In this document: piece by piece, positions 8,728 to 17,584 of the stretch | How the letters are laid out: each line of letters opens with the position of its first letter | How positions within the stretch are numbered: the first letter of the stretch is position 1 | DNA from: a bacterium | GTDB taxonomy: Bacteria; CLD3; SB21 | Reading direction: 5' to 3' | NCBI GenBank assembly: GCA_019695335.1 | Contig: JAIBAF010000023.1 | Coordinates: 1 to 49,640 of the forward strand | Length of the DNA: 49,640 bases | Notes under the pieces: generated by a model | What the model was told of the DNA's origin: nothing | The model's input: only the letters and a program-made list of their open reading frames with translations | Databases searched by the model: none | Program-made: the position numbers and the translations under genes

Positions 8728-9186
8728 ATGAAAAAGAAAAGAGCATTCGAGCCGGTTGTTCGGGCAGTTATTATTCATAACGGCCATTTGTTGGTAAATT
8801 CATGGATTGACGGTTATACATTTTTACCCGGCGGTAAAGTCGAAAACGGCGAGACACTGGAGAAAGCCCTTTTACGTGAAATGAAAGAAGAGCTCGGGCA
8901 AAAAGTTAAAGTTGGATCTTTAATCTATTTTGTAGAAAACGTTTTTAAACAAGACCGAAAATATAAACACGAATACGGATGGTATTTCAAAACGACGGTT
9001 AAACGATTTCTTAAACCGGACGAATGTATCGTCAATCCCGATCACGAGGATCTGATCATTCATTATGTGCCACTGGATAAATTGTCGTCCATTGATCTGA
9101 GACCCCGGGTTATTCGCGACCACCTTGTACGTGATTTTCATGCCCAATTCAAACACGGTCTGCGTCACTTGGTTACATTCAAATGA
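8728..9186 (+). CDS. Nudix hydrolase
   Basis: A Nudix-family pyrophosphatase that cleaves a nucleoside diphosphate linked to some other moiety. The complete Nudix box reads GGKVENGETLEKALLREM, then KEELG, matching GX5EX7REUXEEXGU. I prefer the ATG at 8728 (152 residues, MKKKRAFEPVVRA) because Nudix proteins normally begin just before this first strand. An in-frame ATG at 8680 would add 16 hydrophobic residues. Neither has a clear ribosome-binding site. Its stop overlaps the GH57 start by four bases (ATGA), so the two are translationally coupled. The substrate cannot be assigned. Confidence 0.88.
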   Translation: MKKKRAFEPVVRAVIIHNGHLLVNSWIDGYTFLPGGKVENGETLEKALLREMKEELGQKVKVGSLIYFVENVFKQDRKYKHEYGWYFKTTVKRFLKPDECIVNPDHEDLIIHYVPLDKLSSIDLRPRVIRDHLVRDFHAQFKHGLRHLVTFK

Positions 9187-11300
9187 GCGTGCATTCCGAT
9201 CAAAAAATACGTCTGGCTTTCTTGTGGCATCAGCATCAGCCGTTTTACAAAGTTCAAACGAGTGACGGCAAAACGGTCTACCAGATGCCATGGGTGCGGC
9301 TTCATGCCGTTAAAGATTATTATGATATTCCTCGTTATTTAGAAGATTTTCCCGTCATCAAACAAAATTTTAATTTGGTTCCGTCATTGTTGATTCAATT
9401 AGAAGATTATGTGAATCAACGTGCAGTTGATAACATTCTGTTGCTGACTTTTAAAACGCCCAATGAACTTACGGAACCGGAAAAAGATCGCGTATTGGAT
9501 CTCTTTTTTATGGCTAATTATGACCGTTTGATCAAACCTCATTCCCGCTACCATGAACTTTGGAAAAAAAAGCAATCCAAAGTCCGCTACTCCGAACAAG
9601 ATTGGCTTGATCTTCAGGTTTGGTATAATTTATGTTGGGTCGGTCCTTTCTGGCAAGAGCAAACACCATTCAAAGAGTTGTTGGCCAAAGGCGAACACTT
9701 TTCTGATGAAGACAAACGTGCGCTGATTGAGGGACATTATATGATCATGCGCGAAGTGATTCCTATGTATCGCCGATTGTATGAGAAAAAGCAAATTGAA
9801 TTGTCAGTCAGTCCGTTTTATCATTGCATTTTACCTGTTCTTTGTGATTCAGCTATCGCTCAAGAATGTGATCCAAACTTGATCAGGCCCGAAGTCCATT
9901 TTAAATCTCCCGAGGATGCCTCGACTCAACTTCAAACGGCGGTCGATTATTTTCGGCGCGTTGTGGGTGACGCTCCGGAAGGAATGTGGCCTTCCGAAGG
10001 CAGCGTCAGCGAAGAAGCGCTTGGGCTGATCGCAAGGTCAGGCATACGGTGGATCGCAACGGATGAAGAAATTCTGTATCATTCGGAAGTTGATGAAAAA
10101 AATAAATACAGGCCGTATCGTTTTCAAACCGGAAATAATGAAATCAAAATAGTTTTTCGGGATCACGCGTTATCTGATTCAATAGGTTTCAGATATGCCG
10201 GCATGCCGCCCAAAGACTCCGTTAAAGAATTTATCGATACTATTGAACATATAAGGGCGTCTTTGATCGAATCCGGGAAAAGCCCCGAAAATTATATGGT
10301 CAGTGTAATTCTGGACGGAGAAAACTGTTGGGAATATTATCCGGAGAACGGACGAAAGTTTCTAAAACAATTGTATACAACTCTATCGAAAAGTAAAACC
10401 ATTGAGACATGTACGATCAGTGAATTTTTAAAACAACAAGATACTCTGGCTATCATTAAGAGATTATTTCCGGGTTCATGGATTAGCCATAATTTCAGGA
10501 TTTGGATTGGCGGTCATGCGGAAAAAAACCTTGCGTGGAAATATCTTCACGTAGCTCGGGAGCATTTGATCAAAAGCCAGTCACGTATGTCATCGGAGAA
10601 TGTTAAATTAGCGTGGGAAGAAATTTATATTGCCGAAGGAAGTGATTGGTTTTGGTGGTTTGGTGACGACCATCACGCTCACAACAAAAACGAATTTGAC
10701 GTATTATTCCGATACCATTTAATGCAAGTTTATAAGCTGATCGGCGACGATGTTCCCGAATATTTAAATATGCCGATCATGAAAACTATTGGCGAGATAC
10801 CGGCTCAACGAAAACCGACGGCCCCGTTATATCCAAAAATAGACGGCCGGGAAAGTCATTTTTTCGAATGGCAGGCTGCTGGACAATTCAGCGCTAAGCT
10901 TGACGGCGATACAATGAGCATTATCAATGACTGGATTGAGATGATTTATTACGGTTTCAATGAAGAAAAATTATTTATCCGTATCGATTTTGTAGGGAAA
11001 AAAATAGAAAAATTTAAACGATCGGAAAAGCTTGCGTTAGGCTTGACCTTTCAAACTTTGCATAAAGTTATCTTTTATTCTAAACATATTGAGTCGCCTA
11101 TTCAATGCGAGTATTTTTTTGGTAATTTATTTGAATGCGCTATCAATTTGAGATCATTGGAAATAAACCGCAGACAACAATTGCAATTGGTAGTATCCGT
11201 TATACAGGATGAAAGGGAATTGATCCGGATGCCTTCGCGCGATTCCTATTTAATCGATTTTCCAGATGAATTTTTTGATAAATACTTATGGTCTGTATAG
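9183..11300 (+). CDS. Glycoside hydrolase family 57 protein (alpha-amylase-like)
   Basis: A 705-residue GH57 enzyme acting on alpha-glucans or related sugars, probably cytoplasmic since no signal peptide is seen. The family opening LAFLWHQHQPFY is present. The likely nucleophile is Glu272 in MWPSEGSVS and the likely acid/base is Asp378 in VILDGENCWEYY. FWWFGDDHH marks the C-terminal part of the catalytic region, followed by an approximately 150-residue C-terminal domain. Members include alpha-amylase, 4-alpha-glucanotransferase and branching enzyme; specificity cannot be read here. It overlaps the Nudix gene by four bases. Confidence 0.92.
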   Translation: MSVHSDQKIRLAFLWHQHQPFYKVQTSDGKTVYQMPWVRLHAVKDYYDIPRYLEDFPVIKQNFNLVPSLLIQLEDYVNQRAVDNILLLTFKTPNELTEPEKDRVLDLFFMANYDRLIKPHSRYHELWKKKQSKVRYSEQDWLDLQVWYNLCWVGPFWQEQTPFKELLAKGEHFSDEDKRALIEGHYMIMREVIPMYRRLYEKKQIELSVSPFYHCILPVLCDSAIAQECDPNLIRPEVHFKSPEDASTQLQTAVDYFRRVVGDAPEGMWPSEGSVSEEALGLIARSGIRWIATDEEILYHSEVDEKNKYRPYRFQTGNNEIKIVFRDHALSDSIGFRYAGMPPKDSVKEFIDTIEHIRASLIESGKSPENYMVSVILDGENCWEYYPENGRKFLKQLYTTLSKSKTIETCTISEFLKQQDTLAIIKRLFPGSWISHNFRIWIGGHAEKNLAWKYLHVAREHLIKSQSRMSSENVKLAWEEIYIAEGSDWFWWFGDDHHAHNKNEFDVLFRYHLMQVYKLIGDDVPEYLNMPIMKTIGEIPAQRKPTAPLYPKIDGRESHFFEWQAAGQFSAKLDGDTMSIINDWIEMIYYGFNEEKLFIRIDFVGKKIEKFKRSEKLALGLTFQTLHKVIFYSKHIESPIQCEYFFGNLFECAINLRSLEINRRQQLQLVVSVIQDERELIRMPSRDSYLIDFPDEFFDKYLWSV

Positions 11301-11331
11301 TTATAGTTAAAAACTAAAAGGAATTACGATC

Positions 11332-12204
11332 ATGACGAATGTTCCGAATAATTTTTTAGGCATTGAAAAACAGTACAGTGATTACAAAACTTCGAAGATT
11401 GCGGTGTTGCCAATTCCATACGAAGCAACAACCAGTTATGGTCACGGTACAAAACTTGGACCGAAAGCAATTATTAAAGCATCGCAAATCGTTGAATATT
11501 ACGATGAAGAACTTGATCAGGAATCGTTTAAAAAGTTTGGCATTGCTACTTTAAAGCCTATCAACTTTGGTAAGAAAAAAGGCGCTCCGGCAATGGCGTT
11601 AATTGAAAAATCAGTGGATAAAATATTGGAGGATGAAAAATTCCCGGTTTGTTTGGGCGGCGAACATACTGTTTCTTCTCCTATTGTGAAATCTTTCTAT
11701 AAAAAATTAGGGGATAATTTTTCTGTATTGCAGATTGATGCTCACTCAGACCTGCGCGACACTTATGAAGGCTCGCCATGGAGTCACGCTTGTGTCATGC
11801 GCCGTATCTGGGAATTCAATCAAAATATAGTACAGGTGGGAATCCGCGCTCAATGTTCGGAAGAACGTGATCTCATCGTTAATAACCGAATCAATACTTT
11901 TTACGCAAAAGATCTTCAGGCAACGGATTGGATGGAAACTGCAATTTCAAAATTAAAAGAAAATGTTTATGTAACGATCGATTGCGACGGGTTCGATCCG
12001 AGTATTATTCCGGCAACCGGAACGCCTGAACCGGGAGGGTTGTTCTGGTATGAAACTGTGAAGTTTTTGCGGCAGGTTTTCGAACGACGAAAAGTTATCG
12101 GCTTTGATGTTGTCGAGTTGGCGCCAGTCAAACAGTTAAGCCATTCCGATTTTACTCTCGCGAAATTGACGTACAAACTAATGGGCTACGCATTTATGAA
12201 GTAA
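11332..12204 (+). CDS. speB: Agmatinase / arginase-family ureohydrolase
   Basis: A Mn-dependent ureohydrolase of 290 residues, most likely agmatinase (agmatine to putrescine plus urea). The metal-binding motifs are present: GGEHTVS, QIDAHSDLRDTYEG with WSHA, and TIDCDGFDPS. The stretch PATGTPEPGG is characteristic of the family. Agmatinase is favoured over arginase by the DAHSDLRD and TGTPEPGG patterns; formiminoglutamase or guanidinobutyrase remain possible. AAGGAA precedes the ATG. The gene ends 20 bases before a strong terminator. Confidence 0.88.
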   Translation: MTNVPNNFLGIEKQYSDYKTSKIAVLPIPYEATTSYGHGTKLGPKAIIKASQIVEYYDEELDQESFKKFGIATLKPINFGKKKGAPAMALIEKSVDKILEDEKFPVCLGGEHTVSSPIVKSFYKKLGDNFSVLQIDAHSDLRDTYEGSPWSHACVMRRIWEFNQNIVQVGIRAQCSEERDLIVNNRINTFYAKDLQATDWMETAISKLKENVYVTIDCDGFDPSIIPATGTPEPGGLFWYETVKFLRQVFERRKVIGFDVVELAPVKQLSHSDFTLAKLTYKLMGYAFMK

Positions 12205-12224
12205 GAACGTTGCATATGGAAAAT

Positions 12225-12256
12225 AAAAAAAGGCCAGTTATCGCTGGCCTTTTTTC
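12225..12256. terminator. Bidirectional rho-independent terminator
   Basis: AGGCCAG (12231-12237) pairs with CTGGCCT (12244-12250). It is flanked by seven A residues on the left and six T residues on the right, so it works on both strands. It lies between the convergent speB and the CNB/receiver gene. Confidence 0.92.
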
Positions 12257-12274
12257 ATTAGGACTCAAATTTAT

Positions 12275-13360
12275 TTACGAAAGAATTTTTACAACGGTAT
12301 CGGCGAGTGCAGACACATCTTGTGAATCAACGAGCGAAGCTTGCGGAATTGTCTTAAGTTTTTTCACCATATCGTCATCGGTGCTGGCATCCGTAATGAA
12401 GATAAACGGTATGCTTTCGTAGCCGGAATTTTCTCGAATTTGCATGCAAAAGTCGTAACCGGATAATTCTTCATATTTGAAATCCGAAATGATGACATCC
12501 GGTTTGATGGCTTTCATCGCCGTAATGCCCTCGGTAATATCGCCGGCGCTCTTGACGGTATGTCCAAGACTTCCAAGGTTTCTTTCAATAACTTTTCTGA
12601 CAACCATGCTGTGGTTGATCACAAGAATGGTACCTGTCGTTTTGTGGGTTTTTTGTTCCTCTGAGTTATCAAATGAAATAATTTTAGGCTTGATGACAAA
12701 TTGCCCGTCTTCCCATCCCATCATGGTGTCCATTGCTTCATCATCATTCATGTTGCCCAATTTAACCGTTTGCAAAACACCTTTTTCAAACTCCACTACG
12801 GCTTTATCGGCGCCGTTGACAATCTCCAATGTGCCGGTAAGGGAGTTGGATTCACAAAACGCAATAACTTCGGTAATATGTTTGTCCCGGAGACTTCCGC
12901 TGGGACCGGCCGGTTGTCCCGTAGATTTCAGCTGTTTGGCTTTTTCAGAGATGACGGCATTGGTGTCTCGTAAACGCTGGCTCATGATCTTGCTCATGGC
13001 GATTGAAATCGACGGATATTTTTCAAGAATGACGTCAAAATCCTGTTTTTCGAGAACGAAGGTTTCTGTATCTTCCGTTGCAGCGATGGTAGCCGACCGC
13101 GGTTCTCCGGTCAACAACGCCATTTCCCCGAAGTAGTTTCCGGAAGCGATATGGGCCAATACTTCACCATTGGCAGCCAAAACGGCAACTTTGCCGCTCA
13201 GGACGATCCACATTTTATCGCCAGGATCGCCAATCTTGCAAATCGTGCTGTTCGTTTTAAATTGTTTAAATTTAAGTTTTTCAGTGATAAAATCGATGCT
13301 GTCGCGGCCAAGTGAACGGAAAAAGGGAACTTCTTTAAGAATTTCACCAATTTGAATCAT
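12275..13360 (-). CDS. Cyclic-nucleotide-binding / DUF4388 / degenerate receiver protein
   Basis: A 361-residue three-part signalling protein with no DNA-binding or enzymatic domain. Residues 1-135 are a cyclic-nucleotide-binding (Crp-type) domain with phosphate-binding cassette YFGEMALLTGEPRSA. Residues about 155-230 resemble DUF4388 (PatA-type): SLTGTLEIVNG, VVEFEKGVLQ and a DDEAMDTMMGWEDGQF segment. Residues 243-361 are a receiver domain in which the acidic pair is replaced by Asn-His (TILVINHS), while the phospho-acceptor Asp293 remains and the conserved Lys is missing. It may therefore act as an adaptor switched by cNMP rather than phosphate. A GGGAGG site precedes ATG. Confidence 0.85.
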   Translation of the reverse strand: MIQIGEILKEVPFFRSLGRDSIDFITEKLKFKQFKTNSTICKIGDPGDKMWIVLSGKVAVLAANGEVLAHIASGNYFGEMALLTGEPRSATIAATEDTETFVLEKQDFDVILEKYPSISIAMSKIMSQRLRDTNAVISEKAKQLKSTGQPAGPSGSLRDKHITEVIAFCESNSLTGTLEIVNGADKAVVEFEKGVLQTVKLGNMNDDEAMDTMMGWEDGQFVIKPKIISFDNSEEQKTHKTTGTILVINHSMVVRKVIERNLGSLGHTVKSAGDITEGITAMKAIKPDVIISDFKYEELSGYDFCMQIRENSGYESIPFIFITDASTDDDMVKKLKTIPQASLVDSQDVSALADTVVKILS

Positions 13361-13439
13361 TGAATTGCCTCCCTACGGGAACTCGGGGTTGAAATAGATC
13401 GAAAAGAGCATTGTTAAAAAGCGGTAGAAAGTAATCAAA

Positions 13440-13646
13440 TTAGTTATCGATAGCAAGTTTTTTTAGAATGTACAAAGCCAGCATAATGATCAAAATAACG
13501 ATGATAACCGTCTGACTAAATGGATTTGTGACTTTAGTTTGCCGAGGAAATTTGATACGTTGACGTCGCTTAGTATCCGGATCTTTTTCCGGTTTGTAAT
13601 ACATCGGCCGGTAATCGAAACGTTTGTGGTGTGGTTGTTTAAACAT
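13440..13646 (-). CDS. Small basic single-TM membrane protein
   Basis: A 68-residue protein that I do not recognise. The first 45 residues are rich in Lys, Arg, His and Pro (DPDTKRRQRIKF). Then comes one TM helix near residues 46-62 (TVIIVILIIMLALYIL) and a short polar end. Its ATG directly abuts the stop codon of the dipeptide epimerase gene (13647-13649), which argues for translational coupling and so for a real gene. A tail-anchored topology with a cytoplasmic basic region is likely. Confidence 0.65.
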   Translation of the reverse strand: MFKQPHHKRFDYRPMYYKPEKDPDTKRRQRIKFPRQTKVTNPFSQTVIIVILIIMLALYILKKLAIDN

Positions 13647-14660
13647 TTAATTGAGTCCTATTCCTGGGGATGAAGGCAGTTGAATGCGACCGAGCTTGAC
13701 GGTAAAGCCTTTGTAGGGATCGTTGCTGATCAGCCAGTGGCCATCAAGATCGGCGTAATCGACCAACGGGCTCAGATGAGCCATGGCTGTTGTGCCCACC
13801 GACGTCTGAATCATACAACCGATCATAGTTTTTAAATTATGGCGTCGTGCAGTTCGGATCATTTTCAATGCTTCAAGCAAACCACCGCATTTATCCAGTT
13901 TGATGTTAATGCCGTCGAAACATTCAGCGACTGATGCGATATCATTGACGGCTAAAATATTTTCATCCGCAATGACCGGCAGGGCGGTGCGTTTATGCAG
14001 CCAAATCATATCGTCCAAATTTTCTTTCGGTAATGGTTGTTCAACCAGTTCAACATTTTGTTTGCTTAACCAATCGATTTTTTTTGCTGCTTCGTCTTTG
14101 TTCCAACCCTCGTTAATATCCACGCGAAGCGTTTTGTCAGTATGCTGACGAATAGTCTTTAGAATTTCGTAATCGTAATCGCCTTTACCCAATTTGATTT
14201 TCAGAATCGGAAAATCTTCAGCTTCCAAGATTTTAACGGCCAAAACTTCCGGCTGATCAATGCCAATGGTGAACGAAGTTATTGGAGTACGGGTTGCATC
14301 AATTTGGAGAAGTTTATGCAATGAAATATTTTGTTTTTTTCCCATCCAGTCCAATACGGCCATGATGATCGCCGATCGAGCCGACGCAGCCTTGGGAAAT
14401 AACTGTAACAATTGATCGTTCAGCGATTCAACTGGGAATGGGAATTGTATGTTATGCAACACAGTGCGAGCTTTTTCTAAAATTGCTACTACGGTTTGGG
14501 GTGTTTCGCCATAATATGAGGATGGAGTGGCTTCACCAATACCTTTCAGACCTTCTGCTGAACATTCTACAAGGATAACTTTTTTTTCAGTAATAGCGGA
14601 ATCGGATAAGACGAACGGATGACGCAAAGTCAGTGTGATTTCTTTCCATGTTAGTTCCAT
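13647..14660 (-). CDS. Dipeptide epimerase (enolase superfamily)
   Basis: A 337-residue muconate-lactonizing subgroup enolase-superfamily enzyme, most like L-Ala-D/L-Glu epimerase, which recycles murein dipeptides. The first catalytic lysine lies in LKIKLG (KxK). Metal ligands are in LRVDINEGWN, LVEQPL and IADENI. The second catalytic lysine lies in INIKLDKCGG. DLDGH near the C-terminus fits dipeptide epimerases. Substrate assignment within this superfamily is always tentative. It lies three bases after the M50 protease gene and directly before the small TM gene. Its neighbours include cell-wall amidases, which fits peptidoglycan recycling. Confidence 0.85.
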   Translation of the reverse strand: MELTWKEITLTLRHPFVLSDSAITEKKVILVECSAEGLKGIGEATPSSYYGETPQTVVAILEKARTVLHNIQFPFPVESLNDQLLQLFPKAASARSAIIMAVLDWMGKKQNISLHKLLQIDATRTPITSFTIGIDQPEVLAVKILEAEDFPILKIKLGKGDYDYEILKTIRQHTDKTLRVDINEGWNKDEAAKKIDWLSKQNVELVEQPLPKENLDDMIWLHKRTALPVIADENILAVNDIASVAECFDGINIKLDKCGGLLEALKMIRTARRHNLKTMIGCMIQTSVGTTAMAHLSPLVDYADLDGHWLISNDPYKGFTVKLGRIQLPSSPGIGLN

Positions 14661-14663
14661 ACC

Positions 14664-15326
14664 TTACGATAAGGTTTGAATTAAACTTGCCATGAGGCCG
14701 AATAATTCATTCAGAATCGGATTAATCACACGCCCAATGATACCTGTTGCCATCATGGCCACGAGAATGAACATTCCCATAAATCCAAGGCTTCGGTATT
14801 GATCGCCGAGGTGATCGGGTAACATACATGCAACGACATGTGATCCATCCAAAGGAGGTATCGGTAGCAAGTTAAACACGGCAAGAACGAGATTAATTTG
14901 GATACTATATACCAGTAAAGAGGAGGCAAATTGGTTGAAACTTTTCATGCTCCCTGTAGAGTTTTCGGATTGAGGTAATGCGATCATAAGAGCTGCGATC
15001 AAGAGCGCTGAAATAATGGCTATAATAAAATTAGAAGCCGGTCCGGCCATAGAAACGTAAATATCATCGCGTTTGTAACTACGAAAATTGTTGGGATTGA
15101 CAGGGACAGGCTTAGCCCAGCCGAACATCAGTCCTGCATTGCTGACGATCAGCAGTATTGGGATAATAATCGTTCCCCACAGATCGATATGTTTGATCGG
15201 ATTTAACGTAATACGTCCTTCACGATCGGCCGTGTCGTCACCGCACCACTTTGCGACAATACCGTGTGCGCATTCATGAATTACTACTGCGAATACTAAA
15301 ACCGGTAAAAAAATAAGTTGACTCAA
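14664..15326 (-). CDS. Site-2-protease-family (M50) membrane metalloprotease
   Basis: A 220-residue polytopic zinc protease of the compact S2P/Rip type. The first TM helix carries the zinc motif HECAH (VVIHECAHGIVAK). The third ligand lies in NLLPIPPLDGSH. Hydrophobic segments around LWGTIIIPILLIVSNAGLMFG, FIIAIISALLIAALMIAL and MFILVAMMATGIIG complete the core. It has no PDZ domain, unlike RseP. Such proteins cleave membrane-bound substrates, but the target is unknown. The gene lies just upstream of the epimerase in the same transcriptional direction. Confidence 0.9.
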   Translation of the reverse strand: MSQLIFLPVLVFAVVIHECAHGIVAKWCGDDTADREGRITLNPIKHIDLWGTIIIPILLIVSNAGLMFGWAKPVPVNPNNFRSYKRDDIYVSMAGPASNFIIAIISALLIAALMIALPQSENSTGSMKSFNQFASSLLVYSIQINLVLAVFNLLPIPPLDGSHVVACMLPDHLGDQYRSLGFMGMFILVAMMATGIIGRVINPILNELFGLMASLIQTLS

Positions 15327-15410
15327 TGCAAGACCTTTCGATAAGGGTTATTTATAAGCGGCTTTTATGTACTTAAAATCACTCTAAAAGTCAAATTAAA
15401 CGCGGTGAAG

Positions 15411-16118
15411 TTATTCCTCTTCATCATTGGTTGTTTGTTTTTCATGATATCGCTTGCCTGCTATGAGAATCACAAATTCACCTCGGGGTGCATTTTTTTT
15501 GAAATACTGGGTAATTTCAGATACGGAACCGCTGAGAATTTGTTCAAATTTTTTGGTCAGTTCACGTCCTATGACCACCATTCGATTTCCCAAATTGGCT
15601 TCGATTTCTTCAAGTGTTTTAATAACGCGAAAAGGGGATTCATACAAGATGATGGTACGATCTTCCGTCGCAAGTTTTTCCCAACGAGCTTTACGGCCTT
15701 TTTTATGAGGCAAAAAACCTTCAAATACGAAGCTGTCGGTTGGCAGGCCCGCTACCGATATGGCGGCAATGGCCGCATTGGCGCCCGGAATTGGAACAAC
15801 CGCAATCTGATGTTTATGCGCTTCACGGACCAATTTAAACGCAGGATCGGAAATAGTAGGCGTACCGGCATCGGAGACCACGGCAACATTTTTTCCTTCT
15901 GCGAGCAGAGCAATGATCTCAGGAATTTTCCGTGCTTCATTATGTTCGAAGAAACTGGTCAATTGATTATGAATACCATAGTGATCAAGAAGGATTTTCG
16001 TCGTACGTGTATCTTCACATGCAATCAGATGGACCTCTTTTAAAATCCGAACAGCTCGCAATGTAATATCCTCGAGATGGCCGATCGGCGTAGCGACGAT
16101 GAACAGTTGTCCGCTCAT
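15411..16118 (-). CDS. rsmI: 16S rRNA (cytidine1402-2'-O)-methyltransferase
   Basis: RsmI methylates the ribose of C1402 in 16S rRNA using SAM. The 235-residue sequence has the tetrapyrrole-methylase fold, with signatures LFIVATPIGHLEDIT, IACEDTRTT, VSDAGTPTISDP and PIPGANAAIAA, and GFLPHKKGRK after the core. Length is slightly shorter than E. coli (about 286). Its ATG overlaps the rnpA stop by four bases, so the two are coupled. An 84-base gap separates it from the next gene on the strand. Confidence 0.95.
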   Translation of the reverse strand: MSGQLFIVATPIGHLEDITLRAVRILKEVHLIACEDTRTTKILLDHYGIHNQLTSFFEHNEARKIPEIIALLAEGKNVAVVSDAGTPTISDPAFKLVREAHKHQIAVVPIPGANAAIAAISVAGLPTDSFVFEGFLPHKKGRKARWEKLATEDRTIILYESPFRVIKTLEEIEANLGNRMVVIGRELTKKFEQILSGSVSEITQYFKKNAPRGEFVILIAGKRYHEKQTTNDEEE

Positions 16119-16471
16119 GATTGTTTTTGCCGGGTTATCGTTGAAATCGTTTCAAGAATGTCGTCAGACACAGAATGAAAATCAGCTTTAAGGACTGATA
16201 TTTGAGCAATGATCAGCACTTCGTATCCTGCAAATAACGTTTGATGGAGTCTGAAGATTTCTCTGAAGCGTCGTTTCCACAAGTTACGTGTGACTGCGGG
16301 TCCAATTTTTTTCCCTACAATAAATGCTACTCGTGGAGAAGAGCCTTCCGGCAGTTGCAAAAAATGAATGTGGACAAATTGCCCGGAACGCCGCCGGCCT
16401 TGCGTAAACAGCCGGTCGAAATCCGTCCGGTTTCGGAGGACCATGATTTTCGATAGTTTAGCGCCGGCCAT
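16115..16471 (-). CDS. rnpA: Ribonuclease P protein component
   Basis: RnpA is the protein partner of the RNase P ribozyme, which trims tRNA 5' ends. The family signature TRNLWKRRFREIFR is present, preceded by RVAFIVGKKIGPAV. The N-terminal KLSKIMVLRNRTDFDRLF matches family starts. I chose ATG 16471 (118 residues). A TTG at 16483 overlaps the upstream kinase stop by four bases and is also possible (122 residues). The gene is not beside rpmH and dnaA, its usual place; it lies between a sensor kinase and rsmI. Confidence 0.93.
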   Translation of the reverse strand: MAGAKLSKIMVLRNRTDFDRLFTQGRRRSGQFVHIHFLQLPEGSSPRVAFIVGKKIGPAVTRNLWKRRFREIFRLHQTLFAGYEVLIIAQISVLKADFHSVSDDILETISTITRQKQS

Positions 16472-16479
16472 AATTTTAA

Positions 16480-17580
16480 TCAACGTAAAGGAAGCGAAAA
16501 ATAAAATGCAGCGCCGGTCGGAAAATGCGAGGGCGGCGATACGACGTGAATGGCGCCCTTATGCGCCTCAATCACCAGCTTGCAGAAAGTTAATCCCAAA
16601 CCGGTTCCTAGTTTGTTTTTGGATTTGGTATGGGAAGATTGTCCGAATTTTTCAAAGATAACTTCCTGCGATTCTTTTGGAATATTGCTGCCGTGATTGA
16701 TCACGCCGATATCAACTTTTCCTGTTGTGTCCTGAGATGCTTCAACGATAATCGTAGTGTTCGGATCGGCAAATTTGACAGCATTGCTGAGTAAGTTCGT
16801 CACAACGCGGCCGATCAGGATGCGATCCAGTTCGCAAAAAATTTCATCGTTTTTGGAGACAATTTCAAGGTTCAGATTGTTGTGTATCGTCAAAGGTTTG
16901 ATGCGTTGAATGTTTTCTTTCAAAAGATCAAGGATCGATGAATCTTCCTTGTGCAATTCCATCTTGTGCGATTCCAGTTTGCTGATGTCCAGCAAATTGT
17001 TGATCAGTAGCAAAGCCTCTTCGACATCGGCTGACGCAATTCTCAGAAGATCAATCGACTTGCTGTCATCTTGAGGCAAATTTGCGTTAATCAATTCCAG
17101 CGACATTTTGATCGACGTCATAGGTGTACGAAGATCATGCACGATCATGCGCGTCATATCTTCTTTCAATTGTTCAAGTTTGTCGACTTCGTCGTTCAGA
17201 GCTTTGGATTGAAGGAGCGCTTTCATACGTGCGGCCAAAATCACAGCGTCAAACGGACGCGTCAGGAAATCATCTGCACCGGATTCAATGCCCTTGACGT
17301 TGTCTTCGACTTTATCCAGGGCCGTAATCATGATCACAGGAATATAACGGGTAGTTTCCTGGCTTTTAAGACGTTTGCAGACTTCGAATCCGTCCATCTC
17401 AGGCATCATTACGTCGAGCAAAATCAGGTCGGGTTTAATTTTTCCGATCAACGTCAGCGCTTCTTTACCGTTTCTCGCGTGAACTACTTCATGTCCCATC
17501 GGATCGAGAAAACTTTCCATCATCATACGGTTGAGCTCGCTGTCGTCTACAACCATTATTTTTTTTCCGGCAGATTCCAT
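16480..17580 (-). CDS. Receiver-histidine kinase hybrid (no TM)
   Basis: A 366-residue soluble signalling protein. An N-terminal receiver (residues 8-125) has the full acidic pocket (MVVDDSE), phospho-Asp in LILLDVMMPEMDGF, T in MITA and a K-site changed to TRPF. A coiled linker leads to HisKA with phospho-His in MIVHDLRTPM, then HATPase with NLLSNAVKFAD and LGTGLGLTF. The receiver-first order suggests it is controlled by an upstream kinase and signals onward to an unknown response regulator. The Lys of the usual KPF is replaced by Arg, which may alter switching. The gene lies four bases after the amidase gene. Confidence 0.92.
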   Translation of the reverse strand: MESAGKKIMVVDDSELNRMMMESFLDPMGHEVVHARNGKEALTLIGKIKPDLILLDVMMPEMDGFEVCKRLKSQETTRYIPVIMITALDKVEDNVKGIESGADDFLTRPFDAVILAARMKALLQSKALNDEVDKLEQLKEDMTRMIVHDLRTPMTSIKMSLELINANLPQDDSKSIDLLRIASADVEEALLLINNLLDISKLESHKMELHKEDSSILDLLKENIQRIKPLTIHNNLNLEIVSKNDEIFCELDRILIGRVVTNLLSNAVKFADPNTTIIVEASQDTTGKVDIGVINHGSNIPKESQEVIFEKFGQSSHTKSKNKLGTGLGLTFCKLVIEAHKGAIHVVSPPSHFPTGAAFYFSLPLR

Positions 17581-17584
17581 ACGC

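Noticed and set aside
12477-13136. Long plus-strand open frame of 219 codons
   Set aside because: It lies wholly antisense to the well-supported CNB/DUF4388/receiver gene and its translation resembles no family.
15405-16043. Plus-strand open frame of 212 codons
   Set aside because: It is antisense to rsmI, whose motifs are clear; it is a mirror frame.
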